Of a stretch of 64,000 bases of DNA, positions 46,601 through 55,068 are shown piece by piece. The stretch's first letter is position 1; each line of letters starts with the position of its first letter. Source of the DNA: Gammaproteobacteria bacterium (lineage in GTDB: Bacteria > Pseudomonadota > Gammaproteobacteria > Steroidobacterales > Steroidobacteraceae); contig JAGWPY010000057.1 in NCBI GenBank assembly GCA_028870275.1, positions 1 to 64,000 of the forward strand, read 5' to 3'. The translations under genes and the position numbers were made by a program. Below the pieces are notes generated by a model. It was not told the DNA's origin, did not search any database, and worked only from the letters and a program-made list of their open reading frames with translations.

Positions 46601-47077
46601 GCCGCGGATCTCGCCCGCTTCGGCGACGTCAGCGCGCTTCCGACCGCGGTGTTCTTCTACGGCATGCAGAGCGGCGAGGAGATCAGCGTCGATCTCGAGC
46701 GCGGCAAGACCCTGATCGTGCGCTACGTGACCACCAGCGATCCGCACGAAGACGGAACCCGGACGGTGTTCTTCGAATTGAACGGTCAACCTCGGCCGGT
46801 GCGCGTCGCGGACCGCAGCCAGGTCGCGATCCGCCCGCCCCAGCGCAAGGCGAACGCGGACGATCCGGCACAGGTGGGGGCGCCGATGCCCGGTACCGTG
46901 TCGACGGTCGCGGTGCGGGTCGGCCAGGCGATTCGTCGCGGCGACGTGCTGGTGACGCTCGAGGCGATGAAGATGGAGGCGGCGGTCCGTGCCGAGCGCG
47001 ACGGCACCGTCGCGGAAGTGCTCGTGCGTCCCGGTCAGGCCGTCGATACCAAGGACCTGCTGGTCGTGTTCGGCTGA
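43616..47077 (+). CDS. pyc: Pyruvate carboxylase, single chain
   Basis: 1153 residues, making oxaloacetate from pyruvate and bicarbonate. A biotin carboxylase (SLLIANRGEIAIRVMRAASELGI; ASWGGGGRGMRVV; FIEVNPRIQVEHTVTE) is followed by a carboxyltransferase (LLTDTSMRDAHQSLLATRLRTRDM; CWGGATFDVSMRFLREDPW; the Lys of IIGIKDMAGLCQ) and a biotin carrier with EAMKMEA near the C-terminus. It is complete and full length, serving anaplerosis. Confidence 0.97.
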   Translation: MNSPTPLRPIRSLLIANRGEIAIRVMRAASELGIRTIAIYSQEDRFSLHRTKADESYLVGEGKGPVEAYLDVEDIVRIAREADADAVHPGYGFLSESPEFAEACEAAGLIFVGPQPQTMRRLGNKVEARLLAESAGVPVMPATPPLPADEAEVLRLAREVGFPVMLKASWGGGGRGMRVVESEEVLLQAVAAARREAKAAFGKDEVYLEKLVRHARHVEVQILGDHHGNLVHLFERDCTVQRRNQKVVERAPAAFLSEAQRRSLCEAALAIGRAVAYRAAGTVEFLQDADTGRFYFIEVNPRIQVEHTVTECVTGIDLVKAQIRVSAGAVIGTPESGVPPQADIRVNAHALQCRVTTEDAENNFVPDYGRITAYRSPAGFGIRLDAGTAYSGAIITRYYDSLLVKVTAWAPTPEETIARMHRALWEFRIRGVVTNLRFLDQLITHANFAKAEYTTRFIDETPELLRIPRKRDRATRLLGFIGDVIVNGNPEVKGRAAPRQAVVAKLPRSAPPEPLPGTKQKLDQLGPSGFARWMLAEKRVLLTDTSMRDAHQSLLATRLRTRDMTAIAPWYAGLLPGLFSMECWGGATFDVSMRFLREDPWARLRTLRERMPNLLLQMLLRSANAVGYTNYPDNVVRYFVERAAAAGIDLFRVFDCLNWTANMRVAIEAVLATGRLCEGAICYTGNLSNPRQTKYDLRYYLGLARDLKDMGAHIIGIKDMAGLCQPHAATVLVRALKEEIGLPVHFHTHDTSGIAAASVLAAIDAGADAVDGAIDSLSGLTSQPNLGSIVEALRYGPRDTGLDPDRLRVISGYWEQVRRGYVAFESDVRAGASEVYVHGMPGGQYTNLREQARSLGIEDHRWHEVAHAYAEVNDLFGDIVKVTPTSKVVGDMAIMMVSSGLDRAAILDPATEVAFPESVVQLFRGDLGQPIGGFPPQLQRKVLQGAEPLRGRPGEFLPSADLGAERAAAQQKVGRAIDDDEFASYLMYPKVFIDYAADLARFGDVSALPTAVFFYGMQSGEEISVDLERGKTLIVRYVTTSDPHEDGTRTVFFELNGQPRPVRVADRSQVAIRPPQRKANADDPAQVGAPMPGTVSTVAVRVGQAIRRGDVLVTLEAMKMEAAVRAERDGTVAEVLVRPGQAVDTKDLLVVFG

Positions 47078-47084
47078 ACCGTAC

Positions 47085-48302
47085 CTAGGCGAGGCAGTCC
47101 TTGAGTTCGCGATGGCGATCCTGGGCCCGCGCCGGATCGATCCGCGCCCGTGAGGCGATCAGTTTGCGGGCGGCCATGTAATCCTTCGAGTCGTCCACGG
47201 ACTCGAGCACGATCAGTTCTCGGTCCCTGAGGTAGAGCACGCTGAACGCGCCGGAGTCCGGTTCGCCGCGCACGACCACCCGGTCGTGTCCCGCGGAGAG
47301 GCCCACGATCAGCAGCTTGTGCTGGTACTGGTCCGACCAGAACCAGGGGACGCGGTCGTGGATGACGTCCTTGCCGACCATGTTCGATGCCGCCACCTTG
47401 GCCTGTTCGAAGGCATTGTCGACCGATTCGAGGCGCAGCCGTCGCCCGTAGTGCGGCGACGGGTGGTTGGTGCAGTCGCCGGCGGCGAACACCGAAGGAT
47501 CGGAGGTCCGGCAACGTTCATCGACCAGTATTCCGTCTTCGACCGCGAGTCCCGAGGCGAGCGCGAGGTCGACCACCGGCGTCGCGCCGATGCCGACGAT
47601 CACGATATCGGCATCGTGCCGGCTGCCGTCGGCGCAGATCACGCGCTCGACGCGATCACGGCCCTCGATGGCCGCCACGCGGGCGCCGCAGTCGATGCGC
47701 ACGCCGTGCGCGCGGTGCGCACGTTCGAAGTACGCCGACACCGCTGGAGCGACCACCCGGTTCATGACCCGGTCGGCCATCTCCAGTACGGTGGCCGAAA
47801 GGCCGAGATGCCTGCAGGTCGCCGCGGTCTCGAGGCCGATATACCCACCGCCGACGATCACCACGCGGGCGTCCGGTGAGAAGCGCGCGCGGATCGCGGC
47901 GGCATCGGCGGCGGACCGGAGCACGTGCACCCCGGGGAGCTGGGCTCCCGGGCAGGCGAGCCGGCGCGGGGCGGCGCCGAGCGCGAGGAGAGCGCGGTCG
48001 TAGCGTATTCGCTCGCCGCCATCGAGTTCGGCGACCCGCGCCGCGCAGTCGAGCCGCAGTACGCGCGTGCCGAGCCGCAGGTCGACCCGATGTTCCTCGT
48101 AGAATGCGCGGTGACGGAAGGGTAGCCGGTCGTCGCTCATTTCCCCGGCGAGATATTTCTTCGACAGCGGCGGACGCTGGTAGGGCAGCTCCTGCTCTTC
48201 GCCGACGAGTACCAGGCGCCCGTCGAAGCCCTCGCGCCGCAAGCTGTCGACCGCCTGAGAGCCGGATTGCCCGCCGCCGATGATCAGAAAAGTCTCGTTC
48301 AT
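47085..48302 (-). CDS. Ferredoxin reductase-like FAD/NAD oxidoreductase
   Basis: 405 residues of the oxygenase-coupled type (putidaredoxin/rhodocoxin reductase). The FAD site is FLIIGGGQSGSQAVDSLR, then YQRPPLSKKYL, the NAD site VVIVGGGYIGLETAATCRHLG, and the second FAD motif VFAAGDCTNH. It should pass electrons from NADH to a ferredoxin. No ferredoxin or monooxygenase gene adjoins it, so the partner is elsewhere. Start ATG 48302; the track extension to 48368 is possible but lacks a good site. Confidence 0.88.
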   Translation of the reverse strand: MNETFLIIGGGQSGSQAVDSLRREGFDGRLVLVGEEQELPYQRPPLSKKYLAGEMSDDRLPFRHRAFYEEHRVDLRLGTRVLRLDCAARVAELDGGERIRYDRALLALGAAPRRLACPGAQLPGVHVLRSAADAAAIRARFSPDARVVIVGGGYIGLETAATCRHLGLSATVLEMADRVMNRVVAPAVSAYFERAHRAHGVRIDCGARVAAIEGRDRVERVICADGSRHDADIVIVGIGATPVVDLALASGLAVEDGILVDERCRTSDPSVFAAGDCTNHPSPHYGRRLRLESVDNAFEQAKVAASNMVGKDVIHDRVPWFWSDQYQHKLLIVGLSAGHDRVVVRGEPDSGAFSVLYLRDRELIVLESVDDSKDYMAARKLIASRARIDPARAQDRHRELKDCLA

Positions 48303-48413
48303 GGATTCGACCACGTTGCGACCGGAGGAAACCCTCGAGACCCGTCGTTGAGGGCCGTCGTGCACCAAGCCGGGGCGTGGCCGGCCAGTGCCCCGGTCGC
48401 GAAATCATAATAG

Positions 48414-48791
<378 letters not shown>

Positions 48792-48795
48792 GCAT

Positions 48796-48816
48796 GACGC
48801 GCCCGATCGGCGCGTC
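48796..48816. terminator. Perfect 8-bp hairpin after the PII gene
   Basis: GACGCGCC at 48796–48803 and GGCGCGTC at 48809–48816 pair around a 5-base loop just after the stop. There is no T-tract, so it may be an RNA-stabilising or weak terminating hairpin. Confidence 0.45.
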
Positions 48817-48852
48817 GTCGGCCGGCCAATCCCGCGTGACCGTGGCGGCTGC

Positions 48853-50523
48853 ATGAAAATCTCGTCTGGCCTGCGCTGCCTCGTTCTCTGCGTGATCGCC
48901 GGATGGCCGCCGGTCGCCGCGCAGGCGGCGAGTTTCACCGATCAGCAGAAGACCAGCATCGCCGAGCCACGCCCGCCGGGGTTGCCGAGCGACGCCGAAC
49001 TGGAGGCGGCCGGCGCGGTCGTCGGCCGCATCGAGATCGAGACGCACAACATCTTCGATCTGTCCGATCCGCGTGAGGACGTGCCGCTGTTCCGTCTGGC
49101 GAACCGGCTGCACATGCGTACCCGCAAATCGGCGATCGCCGCGCAACTGCTGTTCTCCACGGGGCAGAAGTACGATGCGCGTCTGCTCGCCGAGACCGAG
49201 CGCAACCTGCGCGGGCTCGCCTATGTCTACGACGCCCATGTCGTGCCGGTCCGCTATCACGACGGCAAGGTCGACGTGCGGGTGATCACCAAGGACGTCT
49301 GGACGCTCGATCCCGGCGTCTCCTACAGCCGAACCGGGGGCGCCAACAACTCGAGTTTCGAGATCTCCGATTCGAACTTCCTCGGCCGCGGAAAGGCGAT
49401 CGAGTTCTCCCATGGGCGCGACGTGGATCGAACCAGCAATACGGTCGACTGGGCCGATCCGAACGTGATGGGCTCGCGCTGGACGGATGCGTTCGCCTAC
49501 GCCGATTCGAGCGACGGGCGACGGCGTGCGGCGCAGTTCGTCCGACCGTTCTACTCGCTGGAGAGCCGCTGGAGCGCGACGATGAGCGCGCAGACCTATC
49601 AACGCGTGGTGTCGCGCTACGCCTACGGCAAGATTGCCGACCAGTTCGAGGACTCCGAGCACAGCTACGAGCTGAGCGGAGGCCTGTCTTCGGGACTTCG
49701 CGATGGATGGACCCGCCGCTGGCTGGCGGGCCTGCGCTACGACCGCAGTCTGTTCCTCGCCGATCCGGGCAGCTCGCTGCCGGCGGCGCAACTGCCCGCG
49801 AGCCGCAGGCTCGCCTACCCGTTCGTCGGGTTCGATTTCCTGCAGGACGACTACCGCAAGACGGCCGACCTCAATCAGATCGGTCGCACCGAGGATCTCA
49901 ACTTCGGCACCGAGGTGGCGGCGGAGGCCGGCTACTCGGGCGGCGCGACGCCGCGCGCCATCCTGGTCGACGGCCGCGTGAGCACGGGCTTGCGGTTCGA
50001 CGAGCACCAGGCGATGTTCCTCGCCGGAGACTTCGCTTCGCGCATCGAGCGGGGCAGTGCGCGCAACCTGATCGCGGACGCCAGCGCCCGCTACTACTGG
50101 CGCTGGCGTCGCGACTGGGTGCTTTATTCCAGCCTGTCGGGCACCGCCACGCACGCGCTCGATGCCGATGCGCAGTTGACGATCGGCGGAGACAACGGCA
50201 TGCGGGGCTATCCGCTGCGCTACGAGGCGGGCAGCGCCATCGGCCTGTGGACGCTCGAGCAGCGCTTCTATACCAACTGGTATCCGTTCCGGCTGGTGCG
50301 GGTCGGCGGCGCGGTGTTCGCCGACGTCGGCCGTGCCTGGGGAAGCGCGGTGGTCGGCGGCGAGCGGCCGGGCACGCTGGAGGACGTGGGCTTCGGGCTA
50401 CGCCTGGGCAACACCCGCTCCGGACTCGGCAACGTCCTGCACGTCGATCTCGCCTTCCCGCTGAACGCTCCGACGGGGGTCAGCCGCGTGCAGATCCTGG
50501 TGCAGACGATGCAGAGCTTCTGA
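48853..50523 (+). CDS. Omp85-like outer-membrane barrel with POTRA region
   Basis: 556 residues. An export signal (LRCLVLCVIAGWPPVAAQA) precedes a POTRA-like region (about residues 52–145; FSTGQKYDARLLAETERNLRGLAYVYDAHVVPV and VDVRVITKDVWTLDPGVSY). A barrel follows with strand-alternating Tyr/aromatic residues, the RGYPLRYEAG turn (equivalent to the VRGY motif) and a Phe C-terminus (QTMQSF). Larger Omp85 proteins fold other barrel proteins or secrete proteins; this smaller one is of unknown cargo. It starts 62 bases after the PII gene. Confidence 0.88.
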   Translation: MKISSGLRCLVLCVIAGWPPVAAQAASFTDQQKTSIAEPRPPGLPSDAELEAAGAVVGRIEIETHNIFDLSDPREDVPLFRLANRLHMRTRKSAIAAQLLFSTGQKYDARLLAETERNLRGLAYVYDAHVVPVRYHDGKVDVRVITKDVWTLDPGVSYSRTGGANNSSFEISDSNFLGRGKAIEFSHGRDVDRTSNTVDWADPNVMGSRWTDAFAYADSSDGRRRAAQFVRPFYSLESRWSATMSAQTYQRVVSRYAYGKIADQFEDSEHSYELSGGLSSGLRDGWTRRWLAGLRYDRSLFLADPGSSLPAAQLPASRRLAYPFVGFDFLQDDYRKTADLNQIGRTEDLNFGTEVAAEAGYSGGATPRAILVDGRVSTGLRFDEHQAMFLAGDFASRIERGSARNLIADASARYYWRWRRDWVLYSSLSGTATHALDADAQLTIGGDNGMRGYPLRYEAGSAIGLWTLEQRFYTNWYPFRLVRVGGAVFADVGRAWGSAVVGGERPGTLEDVGFGLRLGNTRSGLGNVLHVDLAFPLNAPTGVSRVQILVQTMQSF

Positions 50524-50545
50524 CCGCAAAGGGCCGCACCGCGTT

Positions 50546-51061
50546 TCAGTCTCCGCCGTGCTTTCGGCGTCGGGCGATCAGCCATAGAAAGCCGAAACCG
50601 ACCGAGAAGTTGAGCACCCACCAGCCGAATTGGCGCACGCCGCCGTTGTTCTCAGCGCCGCTCGCGGCTTGCGGGCGACGCATGATGCCATCGAGCCTCT
50701 CGCTCCGGCCCGCCACCGTGACCTCGAACGCGATCGCGGTCGGCCCCGGCAGGGCGAGCTCCGGGGAGTCGAGCCGATAGCCGCCGTCGACGCTCGCGAT
50801 GGCGCTCATCGTACGACCCCGGAAGGTGGCGCCGACCACCGCATCCGCCACGGGCGCGTTGTCGAGCCGCCGGCTCAGATGCAGATCGAGGACTTCCCCG
50901 TTCAATACTCCGACCAGACGATAGGTCGCCGAGCGCGCTTCGATGCGCGCCTCGGGAGGGCTGGGGGATCCCGCCGCGAATGCCATCAGCCGGGGCAGAA
51001 CGCTCGCGAGGAGCGCCGCCGCCGCGAGTCGGCGCCGGCGCCGGGCGGCAGGTCCGCTCAT
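50546..51061 (-). CDS. Exported protein with C-terminal membrane helix, unknown
   Basis: 171 residues. An Arg-rich start with export signal (LAAAALLASVLPRLMAF), a beta-rich domain of about 90 residues (VLNGEVLDLHLSRRLDNAPVADAVVGATFRG), then a membrane helix (FGWWVLNFSVGFGFLWLIA) and a basic tail. The topology resembles a periplasmic domain anchored at its C-terminus, and I do not recognise the family. The start overlaps the ilvH stop (ATGA), so it follows ilvH in one operon. Confidence 0.7.
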   Translation of the reverse strand: MSGPAARRRRRLAAAALLASVLPRLMAFAAGSPSPPEARIEARSATYRLVGVLNGEVLDLHLSRRLDNAPVADAVVGATFRGRTMSAIASVDGGYRLDSPELALPGPTAIAFEVTVAGRSERLDGIMRRPQAASGAENNGGVRQFGWWVLNFSVGFGFLWLIARRRKHGGD

Positions 51062-51558
51062 CTCACCACGTGCATGCGCGGGTTGGTTCGCGAAATTCCC
51101 AGCGCGCCGCTGCGCACGACTTCGACGACTTCGCCGAATGCGGCCAGGGTCGCGATGAACTCGCCGATCTCGTCTCCGGTGCCGGCGAGTTCGGCCACGA
51201 AGCTGGAGGGATCGACGGTCAGCACCTTGCCGCCGCTGCGCCGCACGGTTTCGGCGACCGATTCAGCCTGGCTCGCCGGGAGCAGCAGCTTGATCAGCAC
51301 GAGTTCGCGCGCGAGATGGTCGCCGCTCGTCATGTCCTCGACCGTGACCACGTCGACCAGCTTCTGCAGCTGGGCGTTGATCTGCGCGATCACGGAGTCG
51401 GATCCGGTGGTGACGAGGGTCAGGCGCGACACGGTCGGGTCGTTGGTCGGCGCGACCGACAGCGATTCGATGTTGTAGCCGCGGCTCGAAATCAGACCCG
51501 TGACGCGGGTGAGGGCACCGGCTTCGTTTTGCAGGTGGATGGCGATCAGGTGGCGCAT
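51058..51558 (-). CDS. ilvH: Acetolactate synthase small (regulatory) subunit
   Basis: 166 residues from ATG 51558. The ACT domain (LIAIHLQNEAGALTRVTGLISSRGYNIESLSVAPT) and the C-terminal domain (LVLIKLLLPASQAESVAETVRRSGGKVLTVDPSSF) confer valine feedback on the large subunit. The ORF track merges it into a longer ORF to 53613, which is a shadow of ilvB. It points away from ilvB rather than following it. Confidence 0.95.
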   Translation of the reverse strand: MRHLIAIHLQNEAGALTRVTGLISSRGYNIESLSVAPTNDPTVSRLTLVTTGSDSVIAQINAQLQKLVDVVTVEDMTSGDHLARELVLIKLLLPASQAESVAETVRRSGGKVLTVDPSSFVAELAGTGDEIGEFIATLAAFGEVVEVVRSGALGISRTNPRMHVVR

Positions 51559-51624
51559 GTCGCCGGTTAGGATAAAGGAGGCGAGCACTTGGGCGCCAGG
51601 GCGATAGCTGCTAGGCTCTGAAGG

Positions 51625-53460
51625 GTGAAAGAACGTCACGAATTGCAGGCGGCTGCGCCGCATCCGCGGGCCGGCGAGACGATGACCGGGGCCGAGATGA
51701 TCGTCCAGGTGCTCGTCGACGAGGGTGTCGATACCGTCTTCGGGTACAGCGGCGGCGCGATCCTGCCGATCTACGATGCGGTTTTCCTCCACAACGAGGC
51801 GAGCGGCGGCTCGATGCCGCTGATCGTTCCGGCGAACGAGCAGGGCGCCGGATTCATGGCCGCGGGCTATGCACGCGCGAGCGGCCGCGTGGGCGTCGCG
51901 CTGGTGACCTCGGGCCCGGGTGCGACCAATACCGTCACGCCGGTGCGCGACTCGATGGCCGATAGCGTGCCGATCGTCGTGATCTGCGGCCAGGTGCCGA
52001 CCAGTGCGATCGGCACCGACGCATTCCAGGAGGCGCCTGTGCCGAGCATCATGGGCGCGGTCGCGAAACACGTCTTCCTGGTCACCGATCCGACGCGCCT
52101 CGAGGCGACGGTGCGGACCGCCTTCGAGATCGCCCGCACCGGGCGTCCCGGACCGGTCGTGCTGGATATCCCCAAGGACGTGCAGAACTGGCGGGGCACC
52201 TTCAACGGGTCTGGTCGATTGCCGGTTCCCGGCTACCGGCAACGGATGCACCGGATCGGCGCGAATCATCTGGGCGAGAGTGCCTGCGACCGATTGCTCG
52301 CCGCGCTCGCCGCCGCCGAACGGCCGCTGATCTACGCGGGCGGCGGAGTGATCAACGGTGAAGCGTCCGAGGCGCTGCGCGCGCTGGTGCGAGAACTGGG
52401 CATTCCGGTGGTGACCACACTGATGGGCATCGGCGCCGTCGATACCCAGGACACCCTGTCGATGCGCATGCTGGGCATGCACGGCGCGGCGTTCGCGAAC
52501 TATGCGGTCGAGGATTGCGACCTGTTGATCGCAATCGGTGCGCGCTTCGACGATCGAGTCGCGGGCCATCCGGCCAGGTTCGCCGGCAACGCGAAGTTCA
52601 TTGCGCATTTCGACATCGATGCCTCCGAGATCAACAAGGTCAAACCCGTCGACTGGAGTCACGTGGGGCTGCTCGCCGACGCGCTCACGACCGTGCTCGA
52701 ACGGGCCCGCAGCCGCGGTTTCAGCAAGGACTGGCAGTCCTGGCGCCGTCATTGCGAAGAGCTGCGGACGAAACATGCCATGAACTACGATCGCTCCAGC
52801 GAGCTCATCCAGCCGCATTACGTGATCGAGGAGATCAACCGCCTGACCCGCGGCGAGGCGGTGATCTGCACCGGGGTCGGACAGCACCAGATGTGGGCCG
52901 CGCAGTATTTCGATTTTCGCAGTCCGCGCCTCTGGCTCACCTCCGGCAGCATGGGCACGATGGGATTCGGGCTGCCCGCCGCGATCGGCGCGCAATTCGC
53001 CGAGCCCGGCCGGCTGGTGATCGATCTCGACGGCGATGCGAGCATCCGCATGAACATCGGCGAACTCGAGACCGTCACCACCTATGACCTGCCGATCAAG
53101 GTCGTCGTCCTGAACAACTGCGGCGACGGCATGGTGAAACAGTGGCAGAAACTGTTCCACAAGGGACGGCTCAGCGCGAGCGACAAGAGCCTGCACAAGA
53201 AAGACTTCGTGAAGGCCGCGCTCGCCGACGGCTTCGGCTATGCGGCGCGGCTGGACCGCAAGGCCGATGCGCCGCGGGTGATCGGAGAATTCATCGCATT
53301 CCGCGGCCCGGCGTTCCTCGAGGTCATGATCGATCCCGATGCGGGGGTCTATCCCATGGTCGGCCCAGGGCAGCCTTACGACGAAATGATCACCGGCGAT
53401 CACATCCCCTCGCGCAAGCGCGTCGACATTACCCCGCCCGGCGAATCCGAGATGTTCTGA
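51625..53460 (+). CDS. ilvB: Acetolactate synthase large (catalytic) subunit
   Basis: 611 residues. Thiamine-diphosphate enzyme joining two pyruvates (or pyruvate and 2-oxobutyrate) for branched-chain amino acids. The activating Glu is in PANEQGAGFMA, GYSGGAILPIYDA opens the PYR domain, and GDASIRMNIGELETVTTYDLPIKVVVLNN is the TPP motif. The catalytic lid LFHKGRLSASDKSLHKKD follows. Divergent from ilvH, 66 bases apart. Start GTG 51625 or ATG 51682 (TGAEM start); the latter matches the family N-terminus better. Confidence 0.95.
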   Translation: MKERHELQAAAPHPRAGETMTGAEMIVQVLVDEGVDTVFGYSGGAILPIYDAVFLHNEASGGSMPLIVPANEQGAGFMAAGYARASGRVGVALVTSGPGATNTVTPVRDSMADSVPIVVICGQVPTSAIGTDAFQEAPVPSIMGAVAKHVFLVTDPTRLEATVRTAFEIARTGRPGPVVLDIPKDVQNWRGTFNGSGRLPVPGYRQRMHRIGANHLGESACDRLLAALAAAERPLIYAGGGVINGEASEALRALVRELGIPVVTTLMGIGAVDTQDTLSMRMLGMHGAAFANYAVEDCDLLIAIGARFDDRVAGHPARFAGNAKFIAHFDIDASEINKVKPVDWSHVGLLADALTTVLERARSRGFSKDWQSWRRHCEELRTKHAMNYDRSSELIQPHYVIEEINRLTRGEAVICTGVGQHQMWAAQYFDFRSPRLWLTSGSMGTMGFGLPAAIGAQFAEPGRLVIDLDGDASIRMNIGELETVTTYDLPIKVVVLNNCGDGMVKQWQKLFHKGRLSASDKSLHKKDFVKAALADGFGYAARLDRKADAPRVIGEFIAFRGPAFLEVMIDPDAGVYPMVGPGQPYDEMITGDHIPSRKRVDITPPGESEMF

Positions 53461-53494
53461 AGGCCGGCGGCGGCGCCGCGGCGGCCGGTAGCCG

Positions 53495-53920
53495 CTACCA
53501 GGCGCCCGTGTTGGCCATCGACGCCCACGGTTCGGCCGGCGCTCGCGCACCGCCCTGTTGCAACAGTTCGATGGAAATCCCGTCCGGGGAGCGGACGAAG
53601 GCCATGCGCCCATCGCGTGGCGGGCGGTTGATCGTGACGCCGTGATCCAGAAGTCGCTGACAGACCGCGTAGATGTCGTCGACCTCGTAGGCGAGATGGC
53701 CGAAATTGCGGCCCCCCGAATAGACCTCCGGATCCCAGTTATGGGTCAGTTCCACCTGCGCCTCCGGATTGCCCGGAGCGGCGAGGAACACGAGGGTATA
53801 GCGTCCCTGCGGGTAGTCGCGGCGCGACTGCAGCACCAGCCCGAGCGCGTCCCGGTAGAAGCGCAGGGACTGTTCGATGTCGGTGACGCGCACCATCGTA
53901 TGCAGATATTTCATGGCCAT
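53495..53920 (-). CDS. gloA: Lactoylglutathione lyase (glyoxalase I)
   Basis: 141 residues from ATG 53920. It converts the methylglyoxal–glutathione hemithioacetal. Metal ligands match E. coli GloA: His in LHTMVRV, Glu in AQVELTHNW, His in FGHLAYEV and Glu in SIELLQQ. The track ORF to 54532 includes upstream shadow sequence; ATG 53914 is possible but shorter. gshA elsewhere in the window supplies its glutathione. The C-terminal ~15 residues (PAEPWASMANTGAW) are extra. Confidence 0.93.
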   Translation of the reverse strand: MAMKYLHTMVRVTDIEQSLRFYRDALGLVLQSRRDYPQGRYTLVFLAAPGNPEAQVELTHNWDPEVYSGGRNFGHLAYEVDDIYAVCQRLLDHGVTINRPPRDGRMAFVRSPDGISIELLQQGGARAPAEPWASMANTGAW

Positions 53921-54286
53921 CGATCTTCGATCCTCAACATTGGGCGGGAACTGCCGATTCAATGGGGAAGGGTAGCGCATTGTGCCCGGGCTTTGCGGAG
54001 CAGAGGCCCTCGGCGTGCTTGGCTCCACCCGACTGTCACTATTTGGCGACAGATGCCGAAATCTCGAATTCGCTTGTGTCTCTAGCTTTAAGCCATGAAA
54101 AGTATTGGATTTCTGCTCAAGTCGTGATAGCGTCTCGGTCAGGTCGTTCGTTTTGGTTTCAGCTGGCGTCACTTGCGCGCAACAAGTGGCCCGAAAGTAA
54201 GAAGGTCGAGCGTGGTCCACTTTTGTGCCGCGCATCTTCCGCCGATGGACGTGCCGGTATGTACCCGGCACCTGTTCCACTAGAAT
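53921..54286. other. Gene-free region with candidate small RNA or leader
   Basis: About 370 bases with no credible gene and lower GC than the flanks (for example CTCTAGCTTTAAGCCATGAAAAG). Two folds can be drawn near the right end: AAGTGG / CCACTT at about 54184–54229, and GTGCCGG / CCGGCAC at 54251–54271. They lead into the terminator at 54287. So this can be the 3' part of a plus-strand small RNA, or the attenuating leader of the SDR gene. No named RNA family was recognised. Confidence 0.45.
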
Positions 54287-54311
54287 CCCCGGCTCGACCG
54301 GGGTTTTTTTT
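54287..54311 (+). terminator. Intrinsic terminator between gloA and the SDR gene
   Basis: CCCCGG, loop CTCGA, then CCGGGG followed by eight T. This is a textbook Rho-independent terminator for the plus strand, although no plus-strand gene ends nearby (ilvB ended 830 bases earlier). It sits 60 bases before the SDR start, so it either ends an unannotated RNA or attenuates the SDR transcript. Confidence 0.85.
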
Positions 54312-54371
54312 GCGCGGCCGGCCCGCGCCCGCTCCGGTGCCACCCTGCACCACCTGTCGAGGAGAACGATC

Positions 54372-55055
54372 ATTCCCACCGCACTGATCACCGGCGCCGG
54401 CCGAGGCCTGGGGCTCGAATTCGTCCGGCAATACACAGCCGATGGCTGGCGGGTGCATGCCTGCGCCCGCCAGCCGTCGGCCGCGCTCGGCGAAATCGAG
54501 CGGACCGCATCCGGACTCGTCAGGACGCACACGCTCGACGTGACCGATCACGCGGCCATCGACGCTCTCGCCGAGCAACTGCGCGGGGAGCCGATCGATC
54601 TGCTGCTGAACGTCGCGGGGGTGCTAGTGACCACCGGCTTCGGCAAGACGAACTACGAGACCTGGATGCGGTCGGTGCGCATCAATCTGTTCGCGCCGTT
54701 GAAAATCGCCGAGGCGTTCGTCGATCACGTCGCCGCCGGCGAGGGCCGCCGGATCGTGACCCTGTCGAGCGTCCTGGGTTCGATCGGCGGCAACGCCGCC
54801 GGCGGGATGTACGATTATCGATCGACCAAGGCGGGCGTGAACGCCGTCATGAAGTCGATGAGCCTCGACCTCGCCCGCCGCGGCATCATCGCGGCACCGA
54901 TTCATCCCGGCTGGGTGCGTACCGACATGGGCGGCCCGCGCGCGGAAATCGATCCGCAGACGAGCGTCGCGGGCATGCGGCGCGTGATCGCCGGCCTCAC
55001 CAGCGCCGATACCGGCCGGTTCTTCAACTACCAGGGCGAAGAATTGCCCTGGTAG
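54372..55055 (+). CDS. Short-chain dehydrogenase/reductase
   Basis: 227 residues. NAD(P) site TALITGAGRGLGLEF, NVAGV, catalytic Ser in TLSSVLGS, and YDYRSTKAG supplying the YxxxK pair. The sequence resembles C-factor-like SDRs whose substrates are unknown. No ATG, GTG or TTG is available near the conserved start. A GAGGAGA ribosome-binding site at 54359 has ATT 54372 at ideal distance (MPTALITG…), so I annotate an ATT start; ATC 54369 is the alternative. The track start at 54225 crosses the terminator and is rejected. Confidence 0.85.
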   Translation: MPTALITGAGRGLGLEFVRQYTADGWRVHACARQPSAALGEIERTASGLVRTHTLDVTDHAAIDALAEQLRGEPIDLLLNVAGVLVTTGFGKTNYETWMRSVRINLFAPLKIAEAFVDHVAAGEGRRIVTLSSVLGSIGGNAAGGMYDYRSTKAGVNAVMKSMSLDLARRGIIAAPIHPGWVRTDMGGPRAEIDPQTSVAGMRRVIAGLTSADTGRFFNYQGEELPW

Positions 55056-55068
55056 CGCCAGACGGCGC

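Noticed and set aside
45338-46789. 483-residue minus-strand ORF inside pyruvate carboxylase
   Set aside because: It is the antisense frame of a clear pyruvate carboxylase with no motif of its own.
53495-54532. 345-residue minus-strand ORF as one long protein
   Set aside because: Only the last 141 residues are glyoxalase I; the upstream part crosses the SDR start and the terminator and has no family features.
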